From: Rhizophagus irregularis
Lineage: Eukaryota > Glomeromycota > Glomeromycetes > Glomerales > Glomeraceae
DNA length: 64,000 bases
Direction: 5' to 3'
Assembly: GCF_026210795.1 (NCBI RefSeq)
Contig: NC_089437.1
Location: forward strand, 3,782,001-3,846,000
In this document: piece by piece, positions 23,484-36,161 of the stretch
Layout: every line of letters starts with the position of its first letter
Position numbering within the stretch: the first letter of the stretch is position 1
Notes under the pieces: model-generated
Databases searched by the model: none
The model's input: the letters and a program-made list of their open reading frames with translations, nothing else
What the model was told of the DNA's origin: nothing
Program-made: the position numbers and the translations under genes

Positions 23484-24239
23484 CTTAGTAAGATATCAGT
23501 TGGCAGTTCTAGTAGTAATGTAATACTATATTAAAAAATAAGTTTATACTTCTTTAAACTTTCTGTTTAAATGGTCATTACAAGTATACCACTTGGAGAT
23601 TTACATTAGTATTAGGTAATCAGAATCCCAGATATCATATATACAATTTAGAGGTTGGCTTTTTACAAATTGACCCTAAATCAGGTTTTTTGTAATTATC
23701 TCAGCATCTAGTGTATATAATACTAATTAAGAGCATAAATTTCTATTAATATTTTCCATTTAATTATAAAATTTCTTTACATATAATAATTATAAAAAAA
23801 TAAAACATAGTTTATTAAAATTATTTTATTAAAACATATAGGCTGATTTTCAGAATTAATAAAATTAGGACATTTTATAAAATTTTACAAGTTACTACAA
23901 CTTAAAATATAAAATTACATTTTACAAATTAAATCATATTGTAATACAAGGTCATGTGATATGAATTTAATTTATCTATAGTGATAAAAATATTTTTTTC
24001 TTTCACAAATTCTCTGTTAGTCTTCCCATCAGTTTTCTTATTAATTTTTTAAATTAGGTAAGCTAAATAGTTTTGAAAATATATATAATAGTTTTTCTAC
24101 TTTATATATAAACATTAGATTTCTTTTTTATTATTTGAAAGTTTTTTTAATATTCTGTGGAAAAAAAAATACATTATTTAAGAAATCATAATTAATAGTT
24201 TTAAATGTAATTTATTAAATTGTAACAGATTAAATAAAT
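23484..24239. other. AT-rich spacer
   Basis: Very AT-rich sequence between the TIR element and the ~200-bp tandem array; no ORF or clear structure. Confidence 0.5.
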
Positions 24240-26300
24240 TATTTAGTTAAAATTTATTTGTATTTATTTTTACAAATTTCTTATTAAAAATATATATTTG
24301 AAAAAATTATATAAATAAAAAGTGTTATTAAAAAAATAAAACTAATTAATAATTAATGTAAAAAATTATTAAATTTATTAGATTTATTTAAATACTTTTA
24401 ACATTCTGAATTTTAATTGAAATTTTACCTTGTAATTTAAATTCTAATAATATTTGTCAACTAAAACAGTTAAAAATTTCTTTCCAATTTTCATCAAGAA
24501 TATATACATAAAAAAATTGTATGAATGGAAAGGGTTATTGAAAAAAAATAAAACCAATTAATAATTAATTTAAAAATCATTAAATTTATTAGATTTATTT
24601 AAGCAATTTTAACATTTTGAATTTTAATTGAGATTTTACCTTATAATTTAAATTTTATAATATTTGTTAACTAAAACAATTAAAAAGTTCTTTACAAATT
24701 TTCATTAAGAATATATACATGAAAAAAATTGTATGAATAGAAAAAAAAATAAAACTGATTAATAATTAATTTAAAAAATCATTAAATTTATCAGATTTAT
24801 TTAAACAATTACATTTTAAATTTTAATTAAGATTTTACCTCGTATTTAAATTTTAATTTCAAATTTAATAATATTTATCAACTAAAATAGTTAAAAATTT
24901 CTTTACAAATTCTTATTAAGAAGATATACATGAAAAAAATTGTATGAATGGAAAAAAAAATAAAACTAATTAATAATTAATTTAAAAAATCATTAAATTT
25001 ATCAGATTTATTTAAATAATTACATTTTAAATCTTAATTAAGGTTTTACCTTGTAATTTAAATTTTAATTCCAAATTTAATAATATTTATCAATTAAAAT
25101 AGTTAAAAATTTCTTTACAAATTCCCATTAGGAATATATATATATATGAATGGAAAAAAAATAAAACTGATTAATAATTAATTTAAAAAATCATTAAATT
25201 ATCAGATTTATTTAAGCAATTACATTTTAAATCTTAATTAAGGTTTACCTTGTAATTTAAATTTTAATTTCAAATTTAATAATATTTATCAATTAAAACA
25301 GTTAAAAAGTTCTTTACAAATTTTCACCAAGAATATATACATAAAAAAAATTGTATGAATGAAAAAAAAAATAAAACTAATTAATAATTAATTTAAAAAA
25401 TCATTAAATTTATCAGATTTATTTAAACAATTACATTTTAAATCTTAATTAAGGTTTTACCTTGTAATTTAAATTTTAATTCCAAATTTAATAATATTTG
25501 TCAACTAAAACAGTTAAAAATTTCTTTACAAATTCTCATCAAGAATATATATTTGAAAAAAATTGTATTAATAGGGAAAACATTAAATTTAATAGATTTA
25601 TTTAAACAATTTTAAACATTCTGAATTTTGATTGAGATTTTACCTTGTAATTTAAATTCTAATAATATTTATCAACTAAAACAGTTAAAAATTTCTTTAC
25701 AAGTTCTTGCCAAGAATATATACTTGAAAAAAATTGTATGAATGGGAAAGGTTATTAAAAAATGAAACCAATTAATAATTAATTTAAAAAGTCATTAAAT
25801 TTATTAGATTTACTTGAATACTTTTAATATTCTGAATTTTTATTGAGATTTTACCTTGTAATTTAAATTCTAATAATATTTGTCAACTAAAACAGTTAAA
25901 AATTTCTTTATAAATTCTCACCAAGAATATATATTTGAAAAAAATTGTATTAATAGGGAAAACATTAAATTTAATAGATTTATTTAAACAATTTTAAATA
26001 TTCTGAATTTTGATTGAGATTTTACCTTGTAGTTTAAATTCTAATAATATTTATCAACTAAAATAGTTAAAAATTTCTTTACAAGTTCTTACTGTATACT
26101 TGAAAAAAATTGTATGAATACCAGGTTTGAATATAAAATTAATTAATAATTAATTTAAAAATCATTAAATTCATTATTTATTTGAGCAATTTTTAACATT
26201 TTAAATTTTTTGATTGAGGTTTTACCTTGTATTTTGTAACTATTTGTCAACTAAAAACTCAAATTAAAAATTTTTTTACAAGTTTCTACTAAGAATAATA
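24240..26300. repeat. Satellite-like array, about ten units of 170-213 bp
   Basis: The word TTTTACCTTGTAATTTAAAT (with small changes) recurs near 24425, 24636, 24833, 25045, 25242, 25455, 25640, 25850, 26020 and 26220, i.e. every 170-213 bp, most often about 197 or 212. Each unit also holds AATTAATAATTAATTTAAA, TCATTAAATTTATCAGATTT-type, CAACTAAAACAGTTAAAAA and TTGAAAAAAATTGTATGAAT blocks in the same order. Some units lack the AATTAATAATTAA block, explaining the short spacings. No coding potential. Confidence 0.85.
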
Positions 26301-28532
26301 TGCTAAACAAATAGAAAAAACTTAAAATGAGTATTTTTCATTTTGGAAATTTGATTGTAAATTATTCTTGTATAATCTGATACTATTTCTGAAATTCAAA
26401 TAATCTAAAAAAATATTTTGAATATTAAATCATGAATATTTCTCAACGGGATTGAAATCATGAGTTTCCCAGCGGATTTTCCAGATACTTGTATTATTAT
26501 CATATGGAAAATAGGAATTTTCAAAAATAAAATTTTACAATATTGATCAACATTTTATAATGTGATAATAAAAAATAGCATTATCCATAAACAAACTTGT
26601 AAAGGATTATTTCATCTAGAGATTTATTTATCAAAAATCACATGCTTGTCTGTATAAATCTTATCTAACCAGATAATTAGAATCTGAAACATTTCAACCC
26701 CACACATCCAAAATAAGGTTGCGCTCGGATTATACTGATTTAGCGTATATATAATTATTTTTTTTTTTAGGACAATAAACAATAATAGCCACAATTTTAT
26801 CCAATCATTTCTGTTCACACGGCTCCAATAATTATTATTTATGACGCAAAAAAAAAAAATTTTTTTTTTTTATGAGAATTAAAGGAAAAAAAAATTTTTT
26901 TAAGGTAGATTCCCGTTTTTTTTAAGAACTTGGAAATGTTTGATTTAAATATGGCTAATTCGAGCGTCCGCCTTGCTTTATTATTTATCACAGATTCTGA
27001 GCAACCACATGACTTTTTATAGATATTTTCGGAAATATCCGTTAAAATCAACTATGATAAACAAATTTATATTGTATTGTAAAATAATTTTATTTTACGA
27101 AATACAGTTAGTACGAAATATACAGTATATTTAAGTATTATACTATAAAATTGATTATATTCCAAATTAAGCTATTTTTGATATATAAAAAAAATTGTAC
27201 GTAATCCATTCAAATAAAAGTACGTTGTGACATCATACATCAAAACAAACTATGAGTCATTTTAAAAAAAAAAGCCTGTTTGTTGGATTGTCTTTTTTTT
27301 TTTTTTTACTTAGAATTTTTTCGTTTTTTTTTTCCTTCTTTTTCCTTTTTTTTGTAGATAAATGAGATAAATGAAAAAATGAAAATGTGGTCGTCGTTTA
27401 TTGAATAATAAAAAAAAATTTTTTTTTTTAAAGCATTCCAATTTTATTTCTTTTCTTCTTTTTTTACTTCTTTTTTTTTTTTTAAAAGAAAAAAATTTTT
27501 TTTTAATAATAAATTGTTTATTTTCTTTCTTTGTTGAAAAACGCCTGATTGCATCAGGATCATCGATGAATTCCTCGATTAATTTAACAATTAATGGAGT
27601 AAAAAATTTCTAGGTAGCTTGCAGATCAATTACCGTATATTTATTTTTTAAAATGGAGTTTCAGAATATTTTTTTTTCTCTCTCTTGAAAAAAAAAAAGT
27701 AAATAAATAAATAAATAAATAAAACGTAAATAAATAAATAAAAAAAAAAGAGGTCGCCAAAAAAAAAAAAGAAACTCTTGTACATAAAGAGTACAATTAA
27801 TAACTTAAAAAAAAAAGAAAAAAAAAAAAAGGAAAATACTTTTAAGAAAGAAGGAAAGAAAGAAACAAGAGAAAAAAAAAAATACAAGGTAAATCTCTAA
27901 CCTTTTTAATATATAAAACTTTAAAACAACGGAGTTGATCAATTCAAAGACTTTTTGATCTTTTGTTAACAAAATCTACTGAATTCATATGGGATTATGT
28001 CGTTATTTAGGTTATTAATTTAGATGAAATAAGAAGAGAAATCAAAGTTGGAATTTATTTTTAATGAAGGTAACACAAAGTTCATAGTGATTTCTAGAAA
28101 ATGAGGGGAGATGAAAGTTGATAGACAAATAATTTGTTATTGACAAAATAAGAGAAATTAATAATTGGATATCACCGCAGTTAAAAAATCAAGAATCCCG
28201 TAAAGGGAAGGATGCATAAAAATTTGCCAAAAAAACATGTGACATGTGATGCCATTTTTAAACTGTGTGATATCAAACGAATTGACATAAATTGACATAA
28301 TTTTCAAATGCACAAAGAAGGTAACGGAAATTTGATTTTACCGCACTTTTTATCTTTTATCAGATTATTTAAAACGGTTATTGTTAAAAAAAGTTTTATT
28401 GTAAAGTCAAAAGATCGACAATTTATTTATAATGATAAAGTACGGATATTGAGATATTGAACAATTTTGTTATTTATTTTTTATATATTACAATATATAC
28501 ATATATATATATGTATATATATGTATATATAT

Positions 28533-28566
<34 letters not shown>

Positions 28567-29150
28567 TTTATTTTATTTACTTATTTATTTATTTATTTAC
28601 TTTTTTTTTTTTTTATTTTTTTTTTTAAAGTTTGCAAGATAATCGAATTTACAAAAGTTAAAATATAATAGTATCATAGTATATGGATATGATTGTTCTT
28701 TCAATGAAGGAAGTCATTGTTTAAACAGGTATAATAAAACTATGATCTATGCTTGATTTGACAGTTATAAAATAGAAAATTTTTTTTTCAAATGCAAGAA
28801 ATGCATTATTGCCCCACTAATATCCCCACGAAAAAATTTTTTGTGTACGATCTGCATGCAGGTAATGCGCCTTAACGCACATATTAAATCCAATGCTCAT
28901 CTAATTTAAAAAGAAGGAAAAAAAACTTCTCAAGTGACTGCGGTTACTGCGCCACGCATCAACAATGGCACATCACATAACTATTTTTACTGTAAAGGAA
29001 TTATGCTGCAAGTGATAGTCAGGTGATTCTTCGTTATATACGCCTTTGGGTTTAGTGTTAAAGATGTAAGGTATGCAGGCGTAAAAATAATTAATAAATA
29101 TGGAAAAATTACAAACTATCTAAATAATTTATTTATTTATTATATTAACT
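26301..29150. other. Long AT-rich non-coding stretch
   Basis: About 2.85 kb with poly-T/poly-A tracts (27290-27490, 28535-28630), an AAAT microsatellite (27690-27745) and a TATATA/TATG tract (28490-28540). Short ORFs here are homopolymer translations and not credible. No RNA gene recognised. Confidence 0.55.
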
Positions 29151-29167
29151 AAATTGTATTATTTACC

Positions 29168-29175
29168 ATATAAAA
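29168..29175 (+). promoter_or_regulatory. Possible TATA box of the third F-box gene
   Basis: TATAAAAG lies about 245 nt before the ATG at 29417. A T-rich stretch and a TA dinucleotide run (29398-29413) lie between, so transcription may instead start closer to the ATG. Confidence 0.25.
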
Positions 29176-29416
29176 GTACAATTTGCAAATCTTCGAGTGG
29201 GGAAATTCGAGATTTTTTTTTAAAAAAAAAAAAAAATTCAAATTCCTTATTTCATTTTTATAACTTTTTTAATTATTTTTTTCCTTTTTTTTTATTTTAT
29301 TTTTTTTTCTTAACTTCTTCTTCTTCTTTCGTAATATTAGTATGTTTATTCCTTCAAATTAAAAAAATATTTTAAAAAAGAAAAAAAGGAAAAAAAATAT
29401 ATATATATATATAATC

Positions 29417-31174
29417 ATGGTATTATTAATTGATAGATTATTATTTTTTTTAACAAATCTTTTTCTTTTATTATTTATCTTTCCAAGATTCATCGCTCAA
29501 AAATTGGGTAATAGGTTGGTGGTTTATCGTCATAAAAATCCACGCCAATTACCTGTAGATTGTCTTATTGAAATCTTGGGATATTTGGAAAATGATACTT
29601 CTACTCTTCATTCTTGTATCTTAGCAAATCAACTTTTATGTTTTCTTGCTATTCGTATTTTATGGAAACGTCCATTTGAAAACGTGTATCCGAATAATTT
29701 TGGATCGCTCACAATTAGAACTTATATCTCTTGTCTTTCAGATGAGGAAAAACAAATTTTATTAAATAATGATATAGATATTCCTGATTTAAATCAACCT
29801 TTTCTTGATTATCCAGGATATCTACAACATTTTGATTGTGATAATTTTATATCATCAATTCACGCTTGGTTAAATGGTGCTATGATAGATTATCCTGAAG
29901 ATGATTCAGTTCAACTTACTTCTAGTCTTATTGGTAATATGATTTGTAGAAGATCATCAGGTTTTAAAGATCTTAGATATTTACGTAAAGCACCTGATAA
30001 TTTGATTTTGGTGGATTTATTAAATTATACTGGGGTTAATGAAGCTTTTTCTAAATTACAACGATTTGAATTTCGTAATTCTCATTACGCGGATGAAAAT
30101 TTTACGCGTGGTTGGATTAATCTTTTTAATACCGTATCTATTTCAACTAAAAATTTACAACATATAACTATTTATTTAAGTAAGAAAAATCGAGAAACAT
30201 TTCAAGAACTTGATCAATCAATAATAGAATTTATAAGATCTCAAAGGAGTTTAAAAAGTATATCATTAAATACTTTTTGGAGGACAATAAATTCAAGATC
30301 AATTTATGAATCTATATTACATCATTCTCGTTCATTAGAATATTTAAGAATACATGGGTTATCAGATTTACCCATGTTATTTCAAGTATTAAGTAATTGT
30401 GATAATCTAAAAACATTAGAATTTGCTCAAAGTTGGAGAAGGGATGATAATTTCGATTTTGGAAATATAATACCTTCATCATTAAAAATAAATCATTTAT
30501 ATTATTATTTTTCTAATGCCCATTCAGTAGATTTTATTAATACTATTTTAAGATTATCAAGTAACAATTTATTATCTTTTTCAAGTAAACAATTTACACC
30601 TTTAATTATGACAACAATTAATACTTATTGTCCAAATATAACTCATTTATGTGTAAATTTAAGACCCTCAGATCTTACTTTATTTATTGAACTATTATTA
30701 ACTACTTTAAAACTCAAACATTTAACAATACAAACTCCTTATGCTCCTCGTTTAACTAAAGTTCAACTTTATCAATTAGCTAAAGCTTTACCTGTATCTT
30801 GTGAATATTTTGGCATAGATTCTGAAATTAATTATTCTCATTTAGATCATTTCTTAAGAAATTGTCATGAAAAATTAAAAATATTGACTTTACATCATAT
30901 ATCAGAAAATCATGTAAATTGTTTGGAATCTGTTATAGCTTATGCTATAAGTTTTAAAAGTTTAAAAGAAATTAGACTACAAAAGGTTAATCATAATTCT
31001 GATATAACTGAATATCAATATAAAAAATGGTTAAATGAACAATTATCAAAAGCTTCTACTGCTCCAAGACTTACGAAACATCCTCGTCATCATTTAGTAC
31101 ATAAATTAAAAATATCCGAAGCAAAACCAATATCATTTAGTTATCATGGTAAGTTATATAATATATATATTTAA
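29417..31174 (+). CDS. F-box/LRR-like protein with N-terminal hydrophobic segment, 585 aa
   Basis: Single-exon gene. Residues 1-27 are strongly hydrophobic (LLFFLTNLFLLLFIFPRF), a candidate membrane anchor or signal sequence, followed by a short basic stretch. The F-box lies at about 43-87 (LPVDCLIEILGYLEND, LHSCILANQLLCFLAIRILW). The remainder has leucine-rich segments (LQHITIYLSKKN, LKSISLNTFW, LEYLRIHGLSDLP, LKTLEFAQSW, LKHLTIQTPYAP, LKILTLHHIS), the likely substrate-binding part. It differs from the other two F-box genes here by the N-terminal extension and by lacking the EC-x-Q-x-I-L-K-Y-V motif. If the first ATG is used, the protein could be membrane-tethered; the next Met comes after the F-box, so a shorter start would lose the domain. 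Confidence 0.82.
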   Translation: MVLLIDRLLFFLTNLFLLLFIFPRFIAQKLGNRLVVYRHKNPRQLPVDCLIEILGYLENDTSTLHSCILANQLLCFLAIRILWKRPFENVYPNNFGSLTIRTYISCLSDEEKQILLNNDIDIPDLNQPFLDYPGYLQHFDCDNFISSIHAWLNGAMIDYPEDDSVQLTSSLIGNMICRRSSGFKDLRYLRKAPDNLILVDLLNYTGVNEAFSKLQRFEFRNSHYADENFTRGWINLFNTVSISTKNLQHITIYLSKKNRETFQELDQSIIEFIRSQRSLKSISLNTFWRTINSRSIYESILHHSRSLEYLRIHGLSDLPMLFQVLSNCDNLKTLEFAQSWRRDDNFDFGNIIPSSLKINHLYYYFSNAHSVDFINTILRLSSNNLLSFSSKQFTPLIMTTINTYCPNITHLCVNLRPSDLTLFIELLLTTLKLKHLTIQTPYAPRLTKVQLYQLAKALPVSCEYFGIDSEINYSHLDHFLRNCHEKLKILTLHHISENHVNCLESVIAYAISFKSLKEIRLQKVNHNSDITEYQYKKWLNEQLSKASTAPRLTKHPRHHLVHKLKISEAKPISFSYHGKLYNIYI

Positions 31175-31484
31175 ATATTTTGTTTTTTTTTTTTTAAAAA
31201 AAAAAAAAGAAAAAGAAAGTTATTAACATTTTCTTATTTTATTTTTTTTCTTTCTTTCTTTCTTTCTTTTTTTCATAGAAACAGTATTTAATTCAAAAAT
31301 TATAAACTTTACAATTTAGAGATGATATTATAGATTAAAAAAAAAAAAATTTCATTGAACAATTACATTTTAGAATTTACATTAAAAAAATAAAAAATAA
31401 AAATATTTATTACTTTTTGTAAATAATAAATAATTAATTACTTTGTCAATAATTATTGGTATTCATTGGTATTCAGTAATCCTC
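31175..31484. other. AT-rich 3' flank of the third F-box gene
   Basis: Homopolymers and a TTTC microsatellite (about 31248-31270); no ORF. Confidence 0.5.
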
Positions 31485-31795
31485 GTAAATAAACTTTGTA
31501 AGAAACTTTGTAAGAAACTTTGCAAGAAACTTCGTAAGAACTACGTAAGAAACCACGTAAGAAACTACGTAAAGAAACAATGTAAGAACTACGTAAGAAA
31601 CTACAACGTAAGAAACAACGTAAGAAACAACAAAGAAACTACGTACGAAACTACGTAAGAAACAACGAAGAGACTACGTAAGAAACAACGTAAGAAACAA
31701 CGTAAAAAATAACGTAAGTACGAAAGAAACTTCGTAAGAAACTTTTAAGAAACTTTTAAGAAACTTTATAAGAAACTTTATAAGAAACTAATATA
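31485..31795. repeat. Minisatellite with ~12-bp unit
   Basis: About 25 imperfect copies of a unit such as GTAAGAAACTTT or GTAAGAAACTAC, with length variants. Every copy carries GTAAGA, which matches a strong intron donor, though this may only reflect the repeat word. Reading through it gives a Lys/Asn/Arg repeat peptide that is not credible as a gene. Confidence 0.8.
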
Positions 31796-33230
31796 TATAT
31801 ATTTTTTCTTTTTAACAGATTCGAGAACATCGGGTATTTTCCCCCTTTAACTAAATACCATCGAAAGATTTCAAAGATACATGAAGTTATTTATACCAAA
31901 GTACTTGTATGGATGAACCGATTTGAAAACTTTTAACATCAAATAATACGCTGAATAATAATTCCGTTTCGGCTCAAATCCCAACTTTGGCGTAATCTTA
32001 CGAGTCGCTACATTCTCGACATATGTTTTATTACTCTTTTAACGAGTTATTTGAAAAGATGGAAAAATGGTCGTAACTTTATGAACTTTTATGATTCTGT
32101 CGTTTATCATATAAAATACATTTCTTACATATTAGAAATACTAAAAACTAATAACGTAATAGTGATATCCGTTTAAAATGAGTGAAATCCAAATTATCTC
32201 GGAGTTCATCTCAATTAGTATTCGCTTTTTGTGTTGATGAAATCTTTATATTTTTTCTTTTTTCTTTTTTCTTTTCTTTTCTTTTTTTTTTAAAAAAAAA
32301 AAAACGGAAATGGGTTTTTTTCAGATATCGAATGAATATTTGCGACGCAGTAAAATTATAATATAAATTCTGGCCGGAATTTGAAATCATTGAGATACTT
32401 TCGTTAAATTCTTTACTTTCATCATAGTAATTTTTAACGCAACTTATTCTTTATTATATAAATTCCATTCGTTCCAGCATTCCTTACAGCGTTCTTCCTC
32501 ACAGCGTTCATTTTAATCTTTAATTTATCGGCTTCTACAATAAAGATCCTTTTAAAATACCATAACAGATAAGGAGATTTCACTCCATAAACAAAATAAC
32601 CCGTTTCATATAAACATTTATAATAATCAACACTTTAAAATTTTTTTTTTTCATAAAATAAATGTTTCATTTAATTGATCTCTCATGAGTTATACTAGAT
32701 TTAAAAATGATTGGCATGTATGATTATCGCATTTCTATTGTAAAGTTTGGCACAGTATTACAATTACAAATCACAAATCAAAAATCAATCTATGATTTTT
32801 TTATTAAAACACTTGCGATAAAAATTTTCAAGATGAGTTATAATAATAAAAAGGATTAAATAAAATAATTATTTATCTGTTATATACATTCTTCTCTCTT
32901 GCATAATCTATTTTTTTTTATTTATATATAATTCAAAAATAATAAAGTTTATTTTTCAATTAATTACAATTTTACATGTACTATCAGATACAGTATTATA
33001 AAGTATATAACAGATAATATTCATATTTTTATAAATTCATATCATTAAATTTATAGCAACTTTTTTTTTGTCTTTTTTTTTGTCTTTTTTTTTTTGGCTT
33101 TTTAAATCTAAATAAAAAAAATGATACCTTTTTAGCTTATAAAAAATAAATTATCTTCTTAGTAACCTATCCTTTATAATTCAATAATTTTTTATTTTAT
33201 TTTGTTTTTTTTTAATATAATTCTAATTAA
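31796..33230. other. Non-coding stretch, no gene recognised
   Basis: AT-rich with poly-T/CTTTT tracts (32255-32300, 33060-33100). No ORF or repeat boundary recognised. Confidence 0.5.
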
Positions 33231-33235
33231 AAAAG

Positions 33236-34080
33236 TGTATTACAAAAAAAACTGGAATAAAGTAAATGGCTATAACTTCACTTTAAGAATATAAATTCAT
33301 AATAATTTTTTTTTTATTTGAGAACTAGAAACCAGCTCTTTTTATTAATATAAATTAATAGGAGATTTGTTTTCCATTATTATTGATAATTACTAGCTCA
33401 CAATGTTATTTCATTGAATTAGCAAGATTCTTTATCACAGTATCTGGAATTGCTGACTATTCCTCCACCATAAAACTCTTTAATTCATTGAGATTTTTCA
33501 GTATTTAATGATTCACATTTTCCTTAATAATAGCCTATAACTTTTCTATCAGATTTAAGTTAGGACTATTTGAGAACTAGTTCAGAACTTCAGACATTAC
33601 ATATACAACTTAGAGAGTAACTTTTTATGCAAATACAGCTCAGTAACCTTTATCTTTATTAAATTTATATAAGAATTTCAAAATAAACATAAGAATATGT
33701 GGAATTCAAAATAAAGTAACTAAAAACAAAAGCTAAATAGTCTCCAAAAAAATACAAGTTTAAAAAGCTAATTAAAGAAAAGAAAACTATTATAAACTAT
33801 AATAATTTCCAGATTGTTTTCCAAAATATATCTCAAAATTAGTAAATGCAACTATACTATAAGAACTACTTTTTAACAACTTCTTTTAAAAACACTATAC
33901 AAGGTTGGATAACCAGTGAATCTTTTAGTGTATAGCTAACAGAAGCAAATTTTATTAGATTAATTAAATAGACAATTCACTTAATAAACTCTAAGGTCCA
34001 TTAAAGAGAAAGTTATACTTAAATTCTTCATATTGAAATCAGATAAAGATGGATATACATGTATAAGTAATTTGATTTAC
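33236..34080 (-). pseudogene. Tc1/mariner transposase remnant
   Basis: Minus-strand translation of about 33380-33640 gives FSNSPNLNLIEKL, then IIKENVN, NLNELKSFMVEE, IPDTVIKNLANSM and a C-terminal NNNGKQISY. This is the end of a Tc1-type DDE transposase, in which SPDLNPIEN.W holds the last catalytic acid. The upstream part is too decayed to read safely, with many stops. The left limit (33236, AGTGTATTAC) resembles a Tc1-type terminus; the right end is uncertain. Confidence 0.6.
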
Positions 34081-34327
34081 TAGCACAGAACACTGAAATA
34101 TATATATAATTTATGGAGTTAGATATTGATTTGCATATAATCTGAAATTTTTTTAATTATGATCAGACTATTAAAATGCATATTTTTAACTGGTTTTTTG
34201 TTTAAATAAGGGTTTATTTTAAATATATTTTATTAATGAGATAAATAAAATAAATATATAGTGACTCACAAAAGTAATGAGTAATATTTAATAAAGGTGA
34301 TAGTTATCCACTTTTGTTATTTATACC

Positions 34328-34523
34328 TAAGGTTGCAGACGAAACCCCATAATAAAATCGAAACTTGACAAAACTATATTAAAATATTAATAAAAATTTG
34401 GCGAAATTTGACTATAAAAATCATATGAAATGACAAAACTATAATAAACTCTTATAAAAAAATTGACAAAACTGAGGTTTAGACGTTTTGCCAAATTCAA
34501 AAACCAGTTTAGCCTGCAACCTT
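34328..34523. mobile_element. 196-bp MITE with perfect 8-bp target duplication (TAAGGTTGC family)
   Basis: Starts TAAGGTTGCAGACGAAAC and ends with an imperfect inverse ending GCAACCTTA, flanked by identical TTTATACC at 34320-34327 and 34524-34531. It shares its 9-bp terminus with the element at 58956-59623. The 8-bp duplication suggests a hAT transposase. It interrupts another Tc1-like fragment that starts near 34262. Confidence 0.87.
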
Positions 34524-35802
34524 ATTTATACCCCTACAATAAAATTGTTATGTGATTGAATATTTATTATTTAATAAATTTTACTGCATTATTCAGAAAA
34601 AATATATGAAATAATAATCTTATAATTTATTATGAAATCAAGTCACAATAAATCTAGATTATTTTACATTTTATTGTACTTTATTTTAACAATTTTTTTT
34701 TAAAAAATTATTATCTTTAATTATCACTGGTCAAAAAAAGGAAAATCAGGTGAATTTCCTACATCTAATAATTCTATTGTTTAATATCAATTTTGAATTG
34801 AATTAAATCTAATAGATCTATACATAACTTAACCGATTTGTGACTTAGATCAGATATCTTTGATGTGAAATTTGATTAAGTCATATCAGGTATATATGAA
34901 GTCGAAATTAAAGCCCAAAAGTAGAAATATTTTGACTTGGGAAGGTCAAAAGTCGAAATTAAAGTCAAAATGGTCAAAATTACATTATAGTCATGTGATT
35001 TTTATAATTATAATTTAATATAAAATTTTAAACGTGAATAACTCTGTCAATATTGATGCTATAGATATGAAATACATATCATTGGAATCCTCTCGATGAG
35101 CTAAATCCAACCGTGTAAAGATTAAAAAATTCAAATCACTAGATGTGGAGTTCATTAACTTTGAATTTTAAAATTATTGTTTACTATAAAAATTATAAGA
35201 CTATTTAATACCAAATTTTAAACGTGAATAATTCCGTCAATATTAATGCTATAAATATGAAATACATATCATTGGAATCCTCTCGATAAGCTAAATCCAA
35301 CTGTACTAGGGAAACGGTAAATTGTTACGTAGTCCGGAGCTCGTCACATGATTTGTAATCATCTAGACGCTGAGAGGATAATTAGCTAAGAAATGTCACA
35401 GTCAAAGGGGGAATCATGTATCGAAAAGTTTAATTAAAATATAATTTATCTGAATACAGCGCATGGGTAGAAAATAATAATAAATTTAGTTGAAATAATT
35501 AGATAATTGTGTTGGCTAGTGATAAAATAAATCAATTAATGTATGAAACAATCATATTTTAATAAATAAAGAACAATTAGAACAGAACAATTTGAACGTC
35601 AAAGCCACAAAATCACAATGTCCCAAATAACAATAAAATCACACACTAATTTTTATTTTCTCACTATAAAATAAAAGATAAAAACTAAATAAGATGAATA
35701 AATTTTACTAATACAGGTATTTTGATAAGGACAAAAAAAAATCCAAGACACAGAACATCAAGAGGCTCATCTGAGAAAAAAATATAAAATAAAAATATAA
35801 AA

Positions 35803-36161
35803 ATGAATGATTCCACTAATCCAGAAACTATACGAAAACGAAACAAAAAAAAACAAGAGACAAATGAACAGCGATCAAAACGTCTTGCACGAGAACGAAA
35901 ATTAAAATGGCAAAAAAGAGCAAGGGAAACAGAACAACAACATGAGGAGCGTCTTCAAAGTATTCGGGAAGGAAGAAAAAGGAAAAAGATGACGGAAACT
36001 AACAGTGATCGGGAAAATCAGAAAAATCGGGAAAACCAACGTAGATAAGCTGCGCGTAAATGAACCCGTAAATTAAAAAACCGAAATGTATTAAAAGGAA
36101 GAAACATCAACCAACAAACACGACAAGATCATGAAGGACGAGAAATAGAGGAAGCTTACGT
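35803..36161 (+). pseudogene. Helitron RepHel protein, N-terminal fragment
   Basis: Starts MNDSTNPETIRKRNKKKQET and is a highly basic, Arg/Lys/Gln-rich region with the repeated theme RLARERKLKWQ / RLQSIREGRKRK, as seen before the Rep domain of fungal Helitron proteins. A stop at 36046-36048 and another soon after break it; the frame then runs to EEAYV just before the retrotransposon at 36162 and would continue at 44773. It may be a DNA- or RNA-binding tail. Confidence 0.55.

Noticed and set aside
27401-28642. Several ORFs of 60-80 codons rich in Phe/Leu/Lys
   Set aside because: They are translations of poly-T/poly-A tracts and microsatellites; no start context, domain or codon pattern.
31443-31658. 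ORF of KLCKKLRKNYVRN repeats
   Set aside because: It is a read-through of the 12-bp minisatellite and has no upstream promoter or conserved part.
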